Source of the DNA: Parapristionchus giblindavisi
Lineage: Eukaryota; Nematoda; Chromadorea; Rhabditida; Diplogasteridae
DNA length: 64,000 nt
NCBI GenBank assembly: GCA_943737045.1
Contig: CALSFV010000035.1
Span: 248,001-312,000 of the forward strand
Direction of reading: 5' to 3'
Shown here: one piece after another, positions 46,525-58,321 of the stretch
Layout: each line of letters starts with the position of its first letter
How positions within the stretch are numbered: the stretch's first letter is position 1
Made by a program: the position numbers and the translations under genes
The notes under the pieces: generated by a model
Seen by the model: only the letters and a program-made list of their open reading frames with translations
Told to the model about the DNA's origin: nothing
Database searches by the model: none

Positions 46525-49500
46525 ATGCTCGCTCTCTCCGCACTCTCGAGCCTCGCTGGTCGAGAGGCCGTTTTCCTCTCCGCGAGGGCTGTTTTATCGA
46601 AATACCCTCGTCTACTTTTTGAGGTATTTGTTCATTAATCTAGGTCAATCTTTGTTAATATTGTGCTGCTAAAATGTGGCTTTGATAAAAGTCTGAATTG
46701 CATGCGTGTATGGGGTACACTGTCAAAATCGGGAAAATCGGTTTACTGATTATTCTAATAGGACCTTCGTTATTTACTTTTTACAACAATGTAGTAGTTA
46801 AAATTTAGGCTCTCGTGAGCCCCGTTATGCCCAAGACCATAAAACAGTGCATTCGTCCTCTACAGAGACATCATCAAAATATCGCCTGCGACCAATCGGT
46901 TAGCTATTTCTACTCTTATTCTATACAGACTTGTAGCGGTTAACTTTTTACAGCTGCTAAAGACACACCCCAATCTAATTTTACTCTCCGCAATCACAAT
47001 AGTTAGTAGACAACCAGGAGCGAGAGGGTGTGGTCAGAGCGGATATTTTCAAATTAGCTAGGAGTGTCACTTTAACTTGTAATACGAGAACTTGTTATCG
47101 GAATCATACTCGCCAAAAATATGTACACTGTACTTTTCTTTGTATTTCGGGAAAATCTTATCTCGAGATTAAAATATACCTTTAATCATACGTTTTCTTC
47201 CTATTTATTTAACTGATTGTGTGGTTTACAGACTCCGCCTCAAGGATATCGAGTACAGGGAGAACCACGAGATCGTTACAGTGGATAACTTCATGAAGGT
47301 ACGGTAGCGTCATATTGGCATCGTGTCAAACACATCTAGTACATAATGTTGGGTTTTTTTTAGATTTTCGTTTTTTCTGCTTCTTTTGAATAAATCATTA
47401 AGTACTGATTCATATTCTGTCTTCCTTTGAAATATATTCATATCAATTTGCAGTGTGGAGATCGTCGCATCGGGCGACTTCGTGGTAGTCCTCGGTGGAT
47501 CAACCCTTCATGGCATGGATGGTGTAAAGGCGGGAGAAACAATTGCCAAAGAGGTTTATACTGGAATGTTAATATGGGCTAGACCAGTGGTCGTATGCAA
47601 GAACCGTTTTCCGGGAAAACGTGACGTCATTAGCGTAGGCGGAGGCGTTTTCCAAAAATCCTCCGCCTATGCTAATGTTGTCACATTTTCCGGGAAAACG
47701 GTTTTCCAATTGTTCTTGCATACGGCCACAGATTATAAGGGTGTAGCTGCTTGTAAATCAGCTGTGAATGTACTTTGTATCCAATTTATCAGTAAAACTA
47801 CTACTACTAGCATACGTGGACAGCAATACCCTCCCGATTTTGGCACAAAACCCACCCGATTAAACCAAAATTCACTGAAAAATTAAAAACGATTTGGGCA
47901 AAATTCACTTGAAAATCACATTTTTGTGTCAAACCTACCTGATTTTGGCACCTGACCAACCCGATTTTCATTTCCAGCGGCAATACCCGCCAATGTATGA
48001 CTTCTAGTAAACCTCAATGTCCGCGCATGACTTGCAGCATACATGCTCGTGAAACATGAATTGAATTATAAAGAAAGAAAGAGAGAGGAGTTAAAATGCT
48101 CCACAATTCTACAGGGGTCGGGGGCATTCAAACTGAAAATTGTTTAAAAAAGGCTAATTTTTGAGTGGCACTCCAAAAAAATTTAAATTTCAACTTAAAC
48201 GTATTTTTACGGGGGCATTACACCATACGTGTCATTACACCATTATCGCTAGCGGCACACAACCACCCAATTTAGCCGAATTTCGATCATAAATGAAAAT
48301 GATTTACAAGGAGTCTCACTCGCCTTAATTCGGCGAAACACGACGGTTCATAGCTTATTAGAAAGCCCTTTCTTTGTAGATTAAGAAGGTGTGCTTAAAA
48401 AATTCTGAACGGCTCTGTACCCGGACTTTAAAAAATTCAAAGTTTGTGCAATTTTTTCAACGAAATTGTCGTGTAATGGCCATGCAATTACCGTGAAATA
48501 ATGTGGTAGTTCTGCGCACTACCTCTCCGAGCTAGTGGTGGCGTAGAGGCAAAGATGCCGCTTACAATTTTTGCGCGGCGCGTTCGATCTCCGCCGACGG
48601 GACTTGTTTTGCACGATTTTTACACTTGAATTTTTATGTTTATTTTTTAAAAAAATTCCCAATGTGCTTACTAATATCCATTTTATATTCCATATATAAT
48701 TTTTAAATAAATGAATTCTCTGTTATATAATAATGTATGGATGAGAGATAGCAATAAGATCTTAAGGCATGATAACAATAGGATATTTCTTAAAACAGTA
48801 TTAAAAACAGTATTAAAAAAAGCTAATTTTCCCTTGGTTGAGTAGTAATTATATATGATTTAAAATAAACATAAAAAATCAAGTGTAAAAATCGTGCTAA
48901 ACAAGTCGCGTCGGCGGGATCGAACTCGCCGCGCAAAAATTGAATGCGGCATCTTTGCCACTACGCCACAACTAGCTCGGAGAGGCAGCGCGCAGAACTA
49001 CCACATTATTTCACGGTAATTGCATGGCCATTACACGACAATTTCGTTGAAAAAATTGCACAAACTTTGAATTTTTTAAAGTCCGGGTGCAGAGCCGTTC
49101 AGAATTTTTTAAGCACACCTTCTTAATCTACGGAGAAAGGGCTTTCTTATTGGCTATGAATCGTCGCGTTTCGCCGAATTAAAGCGAATGAGACTCCTTG
49201 TTAGGCAAAATTAACTCGAAAATGATATTTTGCTTCCCACTCCCCCGACTTTTGCGTCCGGCCCACCCGATTTTAATTTCCAGCGGAAAAGATTGCCCAC
49301 GTATGCATTACACCCAATTTCGGAAAGAAGCCCTAATTTTACAGGGAGTTATTGGATTCAAATTATTTATCATAATATATCCCCAATTTAATATACTTTT
49401 CCAGTGACTGGCTCAGCATGCTTTCCGTCAACCATGCCCTATCGACTTCATCATCATCTTCGCTAATACGAAGAGAGCTTCTTCTCGTCCGGAAGGCAAT

Positions 49501-50011
49501 GATATAAGGTAATTAATCGATATATAGTAGCACATCGATCAACTGACATTGCTTATACGATACTGGCCACTGTTAAAGTGACCCGGAAACGAAAAGAAGT
49601 TAATCACTTATAGAAGACCTTGAAATTTTGATTTGCTATATATAATTCATATATTTAAAAAAAATCATATATTATCTGCAATAACATTTTATTACATAGC
49701 CAATATTACCAAGGTAACAAAGGACGTATTCACAATTTTGTTGTTTTTATTTGGTTTTACTGAAGTGTTGGCTCTATCCATAACTACGAATATGCGAAAA
49801 AAATATGCGATTTTTTTGCGGAACGAGGTTGCCCTATGGTATTCTTTTTCGTTCGTTGGTTTGGCTAGAGCTAACTCCCTCGGTTAAAAAGCCTCCTGCA
49901 TAGGCGGGAGCTCAATGTTCGAAAAACGTCCTGGGTTCTTCTAGAAGCGCTGCCAGGTGCTGTATTCTTGAGGGGGGGGGAGAGAGAGAGAAAAGAGGAA
50001 GAGAGAGAGAG

Positions 50012-50079
<68 letters not shown>

Positions 50080-52804
50080 ACAGATATTGTGTGAGTGTAG
50101 AGAGCGCGCGAGTTGTGTTTTTAACACGAAAATTTACGTCGACAAACTCTGCTTATATGCATGAGGCCGCTTGCGTAAGAATCAACTAAAATCAGTGAAT
50201 TCTGGCACAGTCAACAAATCAAATTTTGGTGATCGGGGTTCTCAAGGGTTCTGATGACGATGGTCATTTTTATTTGTACATAGATCCACTTTGAGGCCAG
50301 ACGACGTCGCGTTGAAATCGCGTTTTTAGTCATTTCTCGTCACATGTTGATGGTACAATTTGTAGATTATTATATGAGGCCGTTTGCGTAAGTCTCGACT
50401 AAGTGTCGGCACAGTCAAAAAATCAGACTGTGGGTATCGGGGTTCTCAAGAGTGCTGATGACGATGGTCATGTTCATTTTGCACCTAGAGCCACCGTTGA
50501 GGCCAGACGACGTAGTGTTGAAATCGCATTTTTAGAATTTTCTCTTCACCCAATCGTGCTAAAATTTGTAGATTATGCCCCAAGGGCAGAATTCGATGGC
50601 CATCATCACACCTGTCCAATTCATTTTTCAAGAGAAAGTTTCAAAAATTTTTTAAATGTGAATTTCTCTCAAAGTCAATAGTGTTTTTTTGCGAGATACA
50701 TAGATCGGACTGGAATGGTTTCATGTTTCCATAAAAATTTTTGAGCCAATTTGACTACCTTATTTTCGAGAAAATCAACTTTTAGTGCAGCCATTTTGCC
50801 GTTGAAGTGGTTGCAAGAGGCGAGAGAGTATGATGGTGTAAGAGAGCAGAGAGATACAATCCCGTCCACCCCCTTCCTTCCCATGTTGGTCGCCTCGCCT
50901 GCCTCTCTGCTCTCTCGTATCACCACACTCTCTCGCCCGTTGCCTCCATTCCAACGCCAAAATTACTGTATTCAAAGTTGATTTTCTCGGAAATGAAGTA
51001 GTGAAATTGGCTGAAATTTTTTCTATGGAAACATTAAGCCATTCCGGTCCGATCTATATATCTCGCAAAAAACACTTTTGACTTTGAGAGAAATTCAAAT
51101 TTTGAAAATGTTCGTCATCAAATTCTGCCCTTGGGGGCATAATCTACAAATTTTAGCGCGATCGCATGACTAGAAAATTCTGAAAATGCGATTTTGACGC
51201 GTCTTCGTCTGGCCTCAACGGTGGCTCTATGTGCAAAATGAACATGACCATCGTCATCAGCGCCCTTGAGAACCCCGATCCCCACATTTTGATTCTTTGA
51301 CTGTGCCAGATTTCGCATATTTTGGTCGAGTCTTACGCAAACGGCCTCATATATTCTCCGGGGCTGAATTTGATGGCGATCACGCCTGCCTAATTCATTT
51401 TTCATGAACAATTTTCTGAGGTTTTAAAAATTTGAATTTCTCTCAAAGGCAGAAGTGTATTGCGAAGCTACATAGGTCGGATCGGAATGGTTTTATAGCC
51501 TCATTGAAAAAATTTCGGCCAATTTCCGGAAGACATTTTAGTCAAAATCAACTCAAGTGTAATCATTTTGAGCTGGGGTGGAGGCAAAAGGCGAGAGTGT
51601 GGTGGTGCGAGAGAGTAGAGAGGAATTGTCTTCCGTCCACTCCCTAACTTCCGATATTGGTCGCCTCACCTGCCTTTTTTTAAATTTTCTGATTTTTTTC
51701 ATGGGGCCCTGAAACCATTCCGGTCCGATCAATGTATCTCGCAAAGTACACTTTTGCCTTAGAGAGAAATTCAAATTTTGAAAATTTCAGAAACTTTTTC
51801 ATGGAAACTGAATTAGACAGGCGTGATCGCAATAAAATTCTGCACCGGAGGTTATAGTCAGCAAATTTTACCATCCACGTGTGACGAGAAATGACTAAAT
51901 CGCGATTTCAACCCGACGTCATCTGGCCTCAACGGTCGTTCTAGGTGCAAAATGAACATGACCATCGTCATCAGCATTCTAGGGAACACCGATCCCCAAA
52001 ATTTGATATTCACTGTGCTGGTACATAGTCGAGTCTTAAGTAAACGGCCTCATATACCAGGGCTGTGCGGAAAATACGTTTTTGGATTATTTCTGAAAGT
52101 ATTTCTTTAAAAATTCGCAAAATTCCGGTAAAAATCAAAATTCGCTTTTGTACACGACCTCATTCACTGTTTCCATACCAATATTCCTCATTACAATGCA
52201 TTTAGATGAAAGTTTAGAATGTTTTAATTCGTAGTGCAAAATAGGCCTTTTGAATTTCGATAAAATATTCGTAAGAAATTCTGGAATGCGATATCTGTCC
52301 TTCCGGTCATTTTTCCGGCTTCGTACCTGACCATAAAAATCAGTAAAAATTTCAGAGCGATTCGATTATTTTGAACAGTTTTTTTTCTGTCGCAAAATGG
52401 TCTCATTTTCCTACTTTTTTTACAGGAGATCCGTGACAGTTAGTTAGTCGATAATGAAAATGAGTTGGGGGGGGGGCGGTGGATCCTCACATGATGAGGG
52501 TATGTAAATGTACCGATAAAGTGCAAATCGTTAATGCATCAACTATATGCAAGTGCAAGTGATTTATATTAATAATATTGCATTGTAGAAGGAGAACGCT
52601 TCCAACTTTAATGGCGAATTCACGAATGAGAAGACGCGATTATCGTTGGTCACGGTACGGTAAATTTGTGCAATCTATTTATTGATTGAAATTTCGAATT
52701 GTTGGCTATGGTAATCAAATGTTTTTTTTCGTTTCAGGACAACCTTGTCATGGGCGCCCACTAGACGCAGTTCCTACTTCGGCTTTTCGCTCGGACGACC
52801 TTAA
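46525..52804 (+). CDS. Unidentified multi-exon gene, right-arm copy
   Basis: I do not recognise the product. Exon 1 is 46525-46623: TTTTTCAG is followed directly by ATG, giving 33 codons (MLALSALSSLAGREAVF...) that look like a mitochondrial targeting peptide, then GAG|GTATTT. Further exons are 47232-47303, 47454-47553 (EIVASGDFVVVLGG, STLHGMDGVKAGETI), 49417-49508 (DFIIIFANTKRASSRPEG), 52589-52654 and 52738-52804 (stop). Phases agree from 47232 to the stop. The link from exon 1 (phase 0) to 47232 (needs phase 2) is unresolved, so an exon is missing from the model, perhaps near 46809-47030. The C-terminus is arginine-rich. Introns are full of MITEs. It may be intact or decaying. Confidence 0.45.
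47588..47728. mobile_element. ~141-bp hairpin MITE, right arm
   Basis: Mirror of 45080-45220. It sits just after the 5' splice site that ends the 47454-47553 exon. Confidence 0.8.
47813..47996. mobile_element. MITE, right arm (CGCTGGAAATGAAAATCGGG family)
   Basis: Mirror of 44812-44995. It supplies the 3' half of the long open frame that starts at 47455, which is therefore not a real extension of the exon. Confidence 0.6.
48528..48600 (+). pseudogene. tRNA-like sequence, right arm
   Basis: Mirror of 44208-44280. Confidence 0.45.
48906..48977 (-). pseudogene. tRNA-like sequence, right arm
   Basis: Mirror of 43831-43902, with A and B boxes but poor cloverleaf pairing. Confidence 0.5.
49972..50077 (+). 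repeat. (GA)n microsatellite, right arm
   Basis: Mirror of the left-arm CT tract with a different length, evidence that the two arms are independent sequences. Confidence 0.9.
50158..52058. repeat. Nested inverted-repeat block, right arm
   Basis: Mirror of 37850-39750, with the same four modules. It lies in the intron between the 49417-49508 and 52589-52654 exons of the right-arm gene. Confidence 0.75.
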
Positions 52805-53039
52805 ATTTCCCACCCTGCCCTGACCCAACGAAGCGAGCTCGCCGTTCAAACGCATCCTTGTACAGTATAATATTTTATTGAATATTACCTGGATCACGAT
52901 TTTATGTTGTCTTACTGTATTATTTATTATTGATTTTCCTATCAGTCCGTACTCCCAATTCCATCTCCCCACCTTTTCTTGCTCACGGAAACCACTTGGA
53001 ATATCTCTACCCAAAATTGTGATCTTCTAGATATTAACC

Positions 53040-53815
53040 ATTGATAATAGTCAAAGTTGCCAATATTGACGGCGTCAAATTTGGGCCAATAATGACGGCG
53101 TCATTTTTGGCCCATTATTGACGACGTCAATGTTGGCAAAATCCGAGTGACCCTTTCTGCCAATTATGACGGCGTCAAAATTGGGCCAATAATGACGGCG
53201 TCAAGTTTGGCCCATTATTGACGGCGTCAATGTTGGCAAATTCTGAGTGACCCTTTCTGCCAATAATGACGGCGTCAATGTTGGCAAAATCTGAGTGACC
53301 CTTTCTGCCAATAATGACGGCGTCAACATTGGGCCAATAATGACGGCGTCATTTTTGGCCCATTATTGACGGCGTCAATGTTGGCAAAATCTGAGTGAAC
53401 CTTTCTGCCAATAATGACGGCGTCAATGTTGGCAAAATCTGAGTGAAGCCTTTCTGCCAATAATGACGGCGTCAATGTTGACAAAATCTGAGTGACCCTT
53501 TCTGCCAATAATGACGGCGTCAAATTTGGGCCAATAATGACGGCGTCATTTTTGGCCCATTATTGACGGCGTCAATGTTGGCAAATTCTGAGTGACCCTT
53601 TCTGCCAATAATGACGGCGTCAATGTTGGTAAAATCTGAGTGACCCTTTCTGCCAATAATGACGGCGACAACATTGGGCCAATAATGACGGCGTCATTTT
53701 TGGCCCATTATTGACGGCGTCAATGTTGGCAAATTCTGAGTGACCCTTTCTGCCAATAATGACGGCGTCAATGTTGGCAAAATCCGAGTGAAGCCTTTTC
53801 TGCCAATAATGACGC
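53040..53815. repeat. TGACGGCGTCA minisatellite, right arm
   Basis: Mirror image of the left-arm minisatellite, with fewer units (about 0.8 kb against 1.06 kb). This accounts for most of the length difference between the outer arms. Degenerate TTATTGGC/TGCCAA units continue to about 54290, and the longest open frame there (53865-54206) comes from them. Confidence 0.9.
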
Positions 53816-54352
53816 CATCAAAAATGCCATTTCCGAATTTTCCTGACCTTGCCTAATTAGAACATTGCATTATTGGCATCCTGTCCGGAAATGTAATTTG
53901 CCAAATTTGATCACAGAATTATTGGCGGAAATGATTTTCAACGTTTCCGCCAATTTTGCTGCTTTCAATATTGTCAACGTTCGATGCGCCAAAAACGAAT
54001 GGATCATTATTGGTCATGCCAACATTTACATCGTCAAATTTGTCTCCATTTCCCGTGACAAAATGGCTACCGTCAATTTTGGCAACATCCCCTACCTCAC
54101 CCACTTGCCAATTATTCAAGATGCATTATTGGCAACAAAAAGTCTGCCAACATTGATCATTGATTATTTGTCATTTTCTTGTTTCTCACTGGAAGACAAT
54201 AAATAAAGATTCATTATTGGCAATTGTACAATTTCATACACATGGCAACATTGCACACTGCTTTATTGGCGTGCCAAATTCAACGACGTCAGAGTTGGCA
54301 AAAAACGCTCTTCATCTCATTCTACGCCACTTTCTTATTCTAAGGCCTCTTA

Positions 54353-54815
54353 TATGGACAGAGGGACAGAGATTTGAGATGCTGTTCGTTTCAAAAATGC
54401 ATAGTTGATTTTGTCGGGCGAGAATGATAGCTGATTTGGCAATTTGTTGATAACCAGTTCTATGCGTTGAGCGGAGAAATTTATAAAATCGATTGAAGGC
54501 GCATCTGTGGTGGAGGTGTCAGACGGTGGGGTGGGAAAGATCGTTGTATTGAAGGAGCTACTAAAATGATCAGCTAGAATGTTGGCTTTGGCGACGTCAG
54601 AAGTTGCGGCAATCCCGTTATTGTCTAATAAAGAACCGATATGATTGGTGGTGTCTTTGAGCCGGCTACCAGCAAATTGATAAAAGTTTTTGAGGTTAGG
54701 CTGTTTGAATAGAGAGCGCTCTTTTTTTCTACGACATTTGCGAACTTCTAGGCGTAATCTTTTACTGAGACGACCCTGAAATGTCTTGTTATATATTTTC
54801 CAAACTTTAATGTAT
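54353..54815 (-). mobile_element. LINE reverse-transcriptase fragment abutting the palindrome
   Basis: One minus-strand frame is open across the whole segment. It reads, in pieces, YIKVWKIYNKTFQGRLSKRL, NLKNFYQFAGSRLKDTTNHI, GSLLDNNGIAATSDVAKANI, LADHFSSSFNTTIF, and KLPNQLSFSPDKINYAFLKR. This is the usual run-up to the RT domain of CR1/Jockey-type LINEs (KNFYxFxxSRLK, GxLLDxNG, LADHFSSxF, PDKI). It breaks off exactly at the palindrome tip; no continuation occurs on the far side, which is satellite. Confidence 0.85.
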
Positions 54816-54817
54816 CG

Positions 54818-55228
54818 TACATCGAAAATTCATTGGATCATGAATCGCCAGAAGCACTCTGAGCCACTCTGGTGATTCAACGGCGATTATGGCCGAATGA
54901 GGCATTTTCGTGCTCTCTATTTCTTTTCATTATTTTTTTTCACTCTAATCTAGTTAGTCCGCGACATTTTGGGGGGCTACCGATTACCCGGTTCCGGTTC
55001 TGTGATATCATCGGAATGATTTATTAATAAATAAACTTAAGGTTTTTCTGAATAACACAATATAAAAATGCGATTCTCGCGGACTAACTAGATTAGAGCA
55101 AAAAAAAATAATGAAAACAAATAGAGAGCACGAAAATGCCTCATTCGGCCATAATCGCCGTTGAATCACCAGAGTGGCTCAGAGTGCTTCTGGCGATTCA
55201 TGATCCAATGAATTTTCGATGTACGATA
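54818..55228. mobile_element. ~0.4-kb fold-back MITE with TTAA flanks
   Basis: The tips GTATCGTACATCGAAAATTC and GAATTTTCGATGTACGATAC are inverted, and the homology extends about 170 bp on each side (CATGAATCGCCAGAAGC, GGCATTTTCGTGCTCTC). TTAA lies at both ends. TTAA targets are typical of piggyBac-type elements and of nematode PALTTAA-like MITEs. It separates the LINE fragment from the LRR gene. Confidence 0.8.
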
Positions 55229-55296
55229 CTTAAAATTTGGTAATTCAAGAATGAGTTGATTTGTATAAAAGAAAATTTAAAAAAAAGGCTTAGTAC

Positions 55297-57289
55297 CAGT
55301 ATTCTAGCAGCAATGAGATTATATGATTGAATGACGGGGAAGAACAATGAGGCAGGTGTTCTGGGCATTCTTATTGAATTCACCAACTTCTTCATATTCG
55401 CACCGCTTGCGATCTTGACGGATGTTGGAAAACTCGGTGATAGCTCCCAACATCGGCTATCTTTACAATAGATTAATTTGAATTGAATGGGACATCGAAT
55501 GATGAACGTACTAGAGATATCGATATATTCGAGCTTCGGATGTCGTCTGACGATTTCTTCGACCATTGCATGTTGTTCAGCAAATGTTCCGTTCTTGTTC
55601 AAAGCAAATGAAAGGTCAATGGATTGCAATTGAGGCCACAATGGATCACTGTTGTTTCTGAATGCTTCTCCGAACACACTTAATCTGAAAGAATTAAAAT
55701 TATAATAGTTAAAATTGAAGATAATTGAATGAAGACACAACATAAAGAGTTCTATTGTAATTGCGTGATACTATCCTAGAGGAATTGGCTGTCCGCAACC
55801 CGAATAGCCAACTCTAGTATCTAGTTATAATGTACATAGGCTTTGGTGATCCGAACGGATCTTCTGTATATGGATAATTTCAAGCACTATTGAACTCAAA
55901 TCCAGTACTCATATAATACATACTTTTTTTAAAATCCATTGTTAATCGAGATAACCATACATTTGTGGTATCTCCAAGTTGACGGATCTGAGCTTGCTCA
56001 ACTTGCGCAGAACCACGACCATCTCTTTTTCATCCATAGTTAGATTGTGCATAAATTGCAGCGATAATGTCTCCAAATTGGGTACTTCTTCGAGAAATGA
56101 AAAGTCCAGAATATGCTCACTCCGTGATAACTCCAGATATCGAAGGCTATGTCTTCCCTGAAGGAACTTTTTGAATTGTATTCAGGTTTTGTTAGGAGTG
56201 ACACGCGAAGTGCGGAAAAAAAAACTAGAACAAACTGTGCAACTCAGTATGTCAGTTATACTTAGTTGCACTGCACGAAGTTGTATTGTACTTATTTGTA
56301 CTCAGTTATCTTTTTTTAACCATGAACAATATTTCTAGGCCTCAATGTAAAATCATATGAGTGCGCTCTTACGAGAGAATTAACCATTAGGGAAGGGGTC
56401 AAATTTTGCGAATCGGGATTCTCAAAGATGCTGATGACTATGGACGTATTATTTTTGCACATAGAGCCAGTTAGAGAAGCTCGAGAGAAGATCGAGAGCT
56501 ATTCTCTATAGCACCACACTACCACAAAGGCACAAAATGTTCGAGAATGATGGAAGTACCTTTAAAATGGCTTGCAAGCTTTTATCATCCTCGTCCACAG
56601 CACATGATACAGATAAGAATTCCAATTGCGGAAATTTACCATCCTTAAAATATTTTTTGAAATATTTTCAGATTAACCAAGTGGTGCCCGAATACCAAAC
56701 CTTCATGAGTTCTGTGAACAAATCTGAATGTTGAAAACACGATGTGTTCAGATAGACCAAGGAAGGCGAAAGCAGTGGCAAAGTTTCGAGTAAATTAACA
56801 AGGTCAATATCGCCACTTTTTTCTGCAAAGATTTTTGTTAGATTATTGATCATTTTCTCATTTTCTCACCATATTTTTGAACTGATGTTTCACGGAGCGA
56901 AAGAAATCTTAGTTTATGCTTCAATAATATTGATAGGGACCGCAAGGATACCTCGCACAACGACAGGTCTGCCTGATTAATTGTAAGATACTTAATACGT
57001 TACGATATCTTTTTTTAAATAAAAAAATGGAAAAAATAAACACTTTTTGAAATAGGCAAAAAATAGTAACCTCAGTTATTGTGAACTTCTCATTATTCAG
57101 AAGTGATAGTGTAGTTGAATTTAATGTCGATTGACTTTTTAAAGATTTCAGAATATCATTAGACAAAGACACAGGAAGAGGTTCTTGAATATGGGGAGTG
57201 CGATTCTTCGAAATGAGCACAGCCGCTTTTGATACAGTAAGTTGCCTCAGTGAAATCGAGCGTTTAGGCTGATCACTGAACTCACTCAT
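55297..57289 (-). CDS. Leucine-rich-repeat protein, ZYG-11-like, 3'-truncated
   Basis: Six exons join in phase (minus): 57289-57071, 56972-56870, 56822-56701, 56643-56560, 56157-55961 and 55684-55297, giving 371 codons. CAATTTCAG lies 2 nt before the ATG, a plausible trans-splice acceptor. After a ~70-residue N-terminus come leucine-rich repeats: LSLCEVSLRSLSILLKH, LRFLSLRETSV, LVYLNTSCF, LEFLSVSCAV, LRYLELSRS, LETLSLQFM, LRSVNLEI, LQSIDLSFAL and LEYIDISSTF. This pattern resembles nematode ZYG-11/ZER-1-type substrate receptors of CUL-2 ligases, which are roughly twice as long. The expected ARM-like half is absent: after the last donor come a TTAA MITE, a LINE fragment and the palindrome. Other LRR families remain possible. 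Confidence 0.7.
56158..56559. other. Intron 4 of the LRR gene with a diverged repeat module
   Basis: The 402-bp intron holds GGGATTCTCAAAGATGCTGA then TGACTATGG and TTTTGCACATAGAGCCA (about 56410-56475), a diverged copy of the module repeated in the palindrome arms. The rest shows nothing notable. Confidence 0.6.
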
Positions 57290-58321
57290 ACCTGAAATTG
57301 AAAAAAATTGGTGTGAAGTATTTATTGTTAGGATTTGAAATCACATCAAGAACCGAGCCCACCGTTTGGCTAGATAACTACCGTGATTTTTTTAAATGGT
57401 TGACTGGCATACTGTGTGGTTTAACAAAACAGTAAATTCTTGTAGTACTTTTCTTCCCACACTATATATCATAAAATGATCATTGAAAGTACGAAATGAC
57501 CGAGAGACTAAATGATCAGAATAGATTAGATTTTATTATTTTGACCCAAGGAACACACGCAACGCGCACGCAACACAAGCTATGACGCTTTCGAAAGAGA
57601 AGATTTACCCACCCAATTCAAATTTCGCTATGTTTTTGTCCGTGAAGATGTACCCAAAATTAGTTATTTCTTATTGTTAGGTAATCGATGAAAGAGACTC
57701 TTACAACACAACAGCAGGCAAATAGGTGCGTGAAACAAAACGTAAATCGAAGAGGAAGTTAGAGAACATGAGAGTGAGAGAAAAACGAGAGAGGGGAATG
57801 GAGTGAGGAAAGGGACGAGAGGTTGAAGTCACACACTCGTTTGTTGTTGCGAAAATAGTTAAAAATGCTATCCAGATTTGGCACATTCTGACTCATCTTT
57901 TTCGTTCTGTGACTGTAGAACAATACTACATATGACTCTTTAGCAGAAAATAGTAAGTTCTTCTTCATTTCTTTCTTTTCGTCAATTTGCATTTCCATAA
58001 TCAGTATTCTGCATCAATAAATGTATAACTAGACGTAGCAGCCGAAACACCATGAAGCACACTACATATCAATATTACTAATATTTACAAAAAGTAATAA
58101 AACGTGCATGCACTTATTTGTACATTTGTATAATTATTAACGCAATATAAGATTAGTCGATGAGGAATCATCAAGGAAATAAAGATTGTAACAAATATGG
58201 AGAGAGCGATAAAGCAAACACAAAAATGATGACTTTCATCACCATTGATCTCTTTGAAAGATTGAAAGGGAAAATAAAGAGAGCAAGACGTACATTGGGA
58301 ATTGGCAATGGTGATTTCAAT
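57290..58321. other. Intergenic region, no supported gene
   Basis: AT-rich DNA upstream of the LRR gene. Minus-strand open frames at 57701-57998 and 58171-58422 lack family features and I do not support them as genes. It should contain the LRR gene promoter, but I see no clear motif. Confidence 0.5.

Larger units (their letters stand above)
48306..49201. mobile_element. 0.9-kb palindromic element with paired tRNA-like ends, right arm
   Basis: Mirror copy of 43607-44502. Confidence 0.75.
35301..54352. repeat. 19-kb palindrome (giant inverted repeat)
   Basis: The left arm (35301 to about 46335) and the right arm (about 46473 to 54352) are reverse complements, with a ~137-bp spacer. The ends are symmetric: TAAGAGGCCTTAGAATAAG opens the left arm and CTTATTCTAAGGCCTCTTA closes the right. 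Mirror coordinates sum to 92,808 near the centre and to about 89,908 beyond the left-arm insertion at 39752-42656. Scattered substitutions, different microsatellite lengths and the one-sided insertion show that the arms are separate sequences. TA flanks both tips. Confidence 0.95.

Noticed and set aside
53865..54206. 113-codon plus-strand ORF
   Set aside because: It is made of degenerate TTATTGGC/GCCAA minisatellite units and has no matching frame in the mirror arm.
35301..54352. Palindrome as a simple hairpin-read artefact
   Set aside because: The arms differ by a 2.9-kb insertion with a TA duplication, by substitutions and by microsatellite lengths, so one is not a copy of the same read. 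Collapse or misjoining of haplotypes still needs long-read proof.
35301..54352. Palindrome as a Maverick/Polinton or an LTR element
   Set aside because: No polymerase B, integrase, capsid, gag or pol sequence was recognised, and the terminal structure is an inverted duplication.
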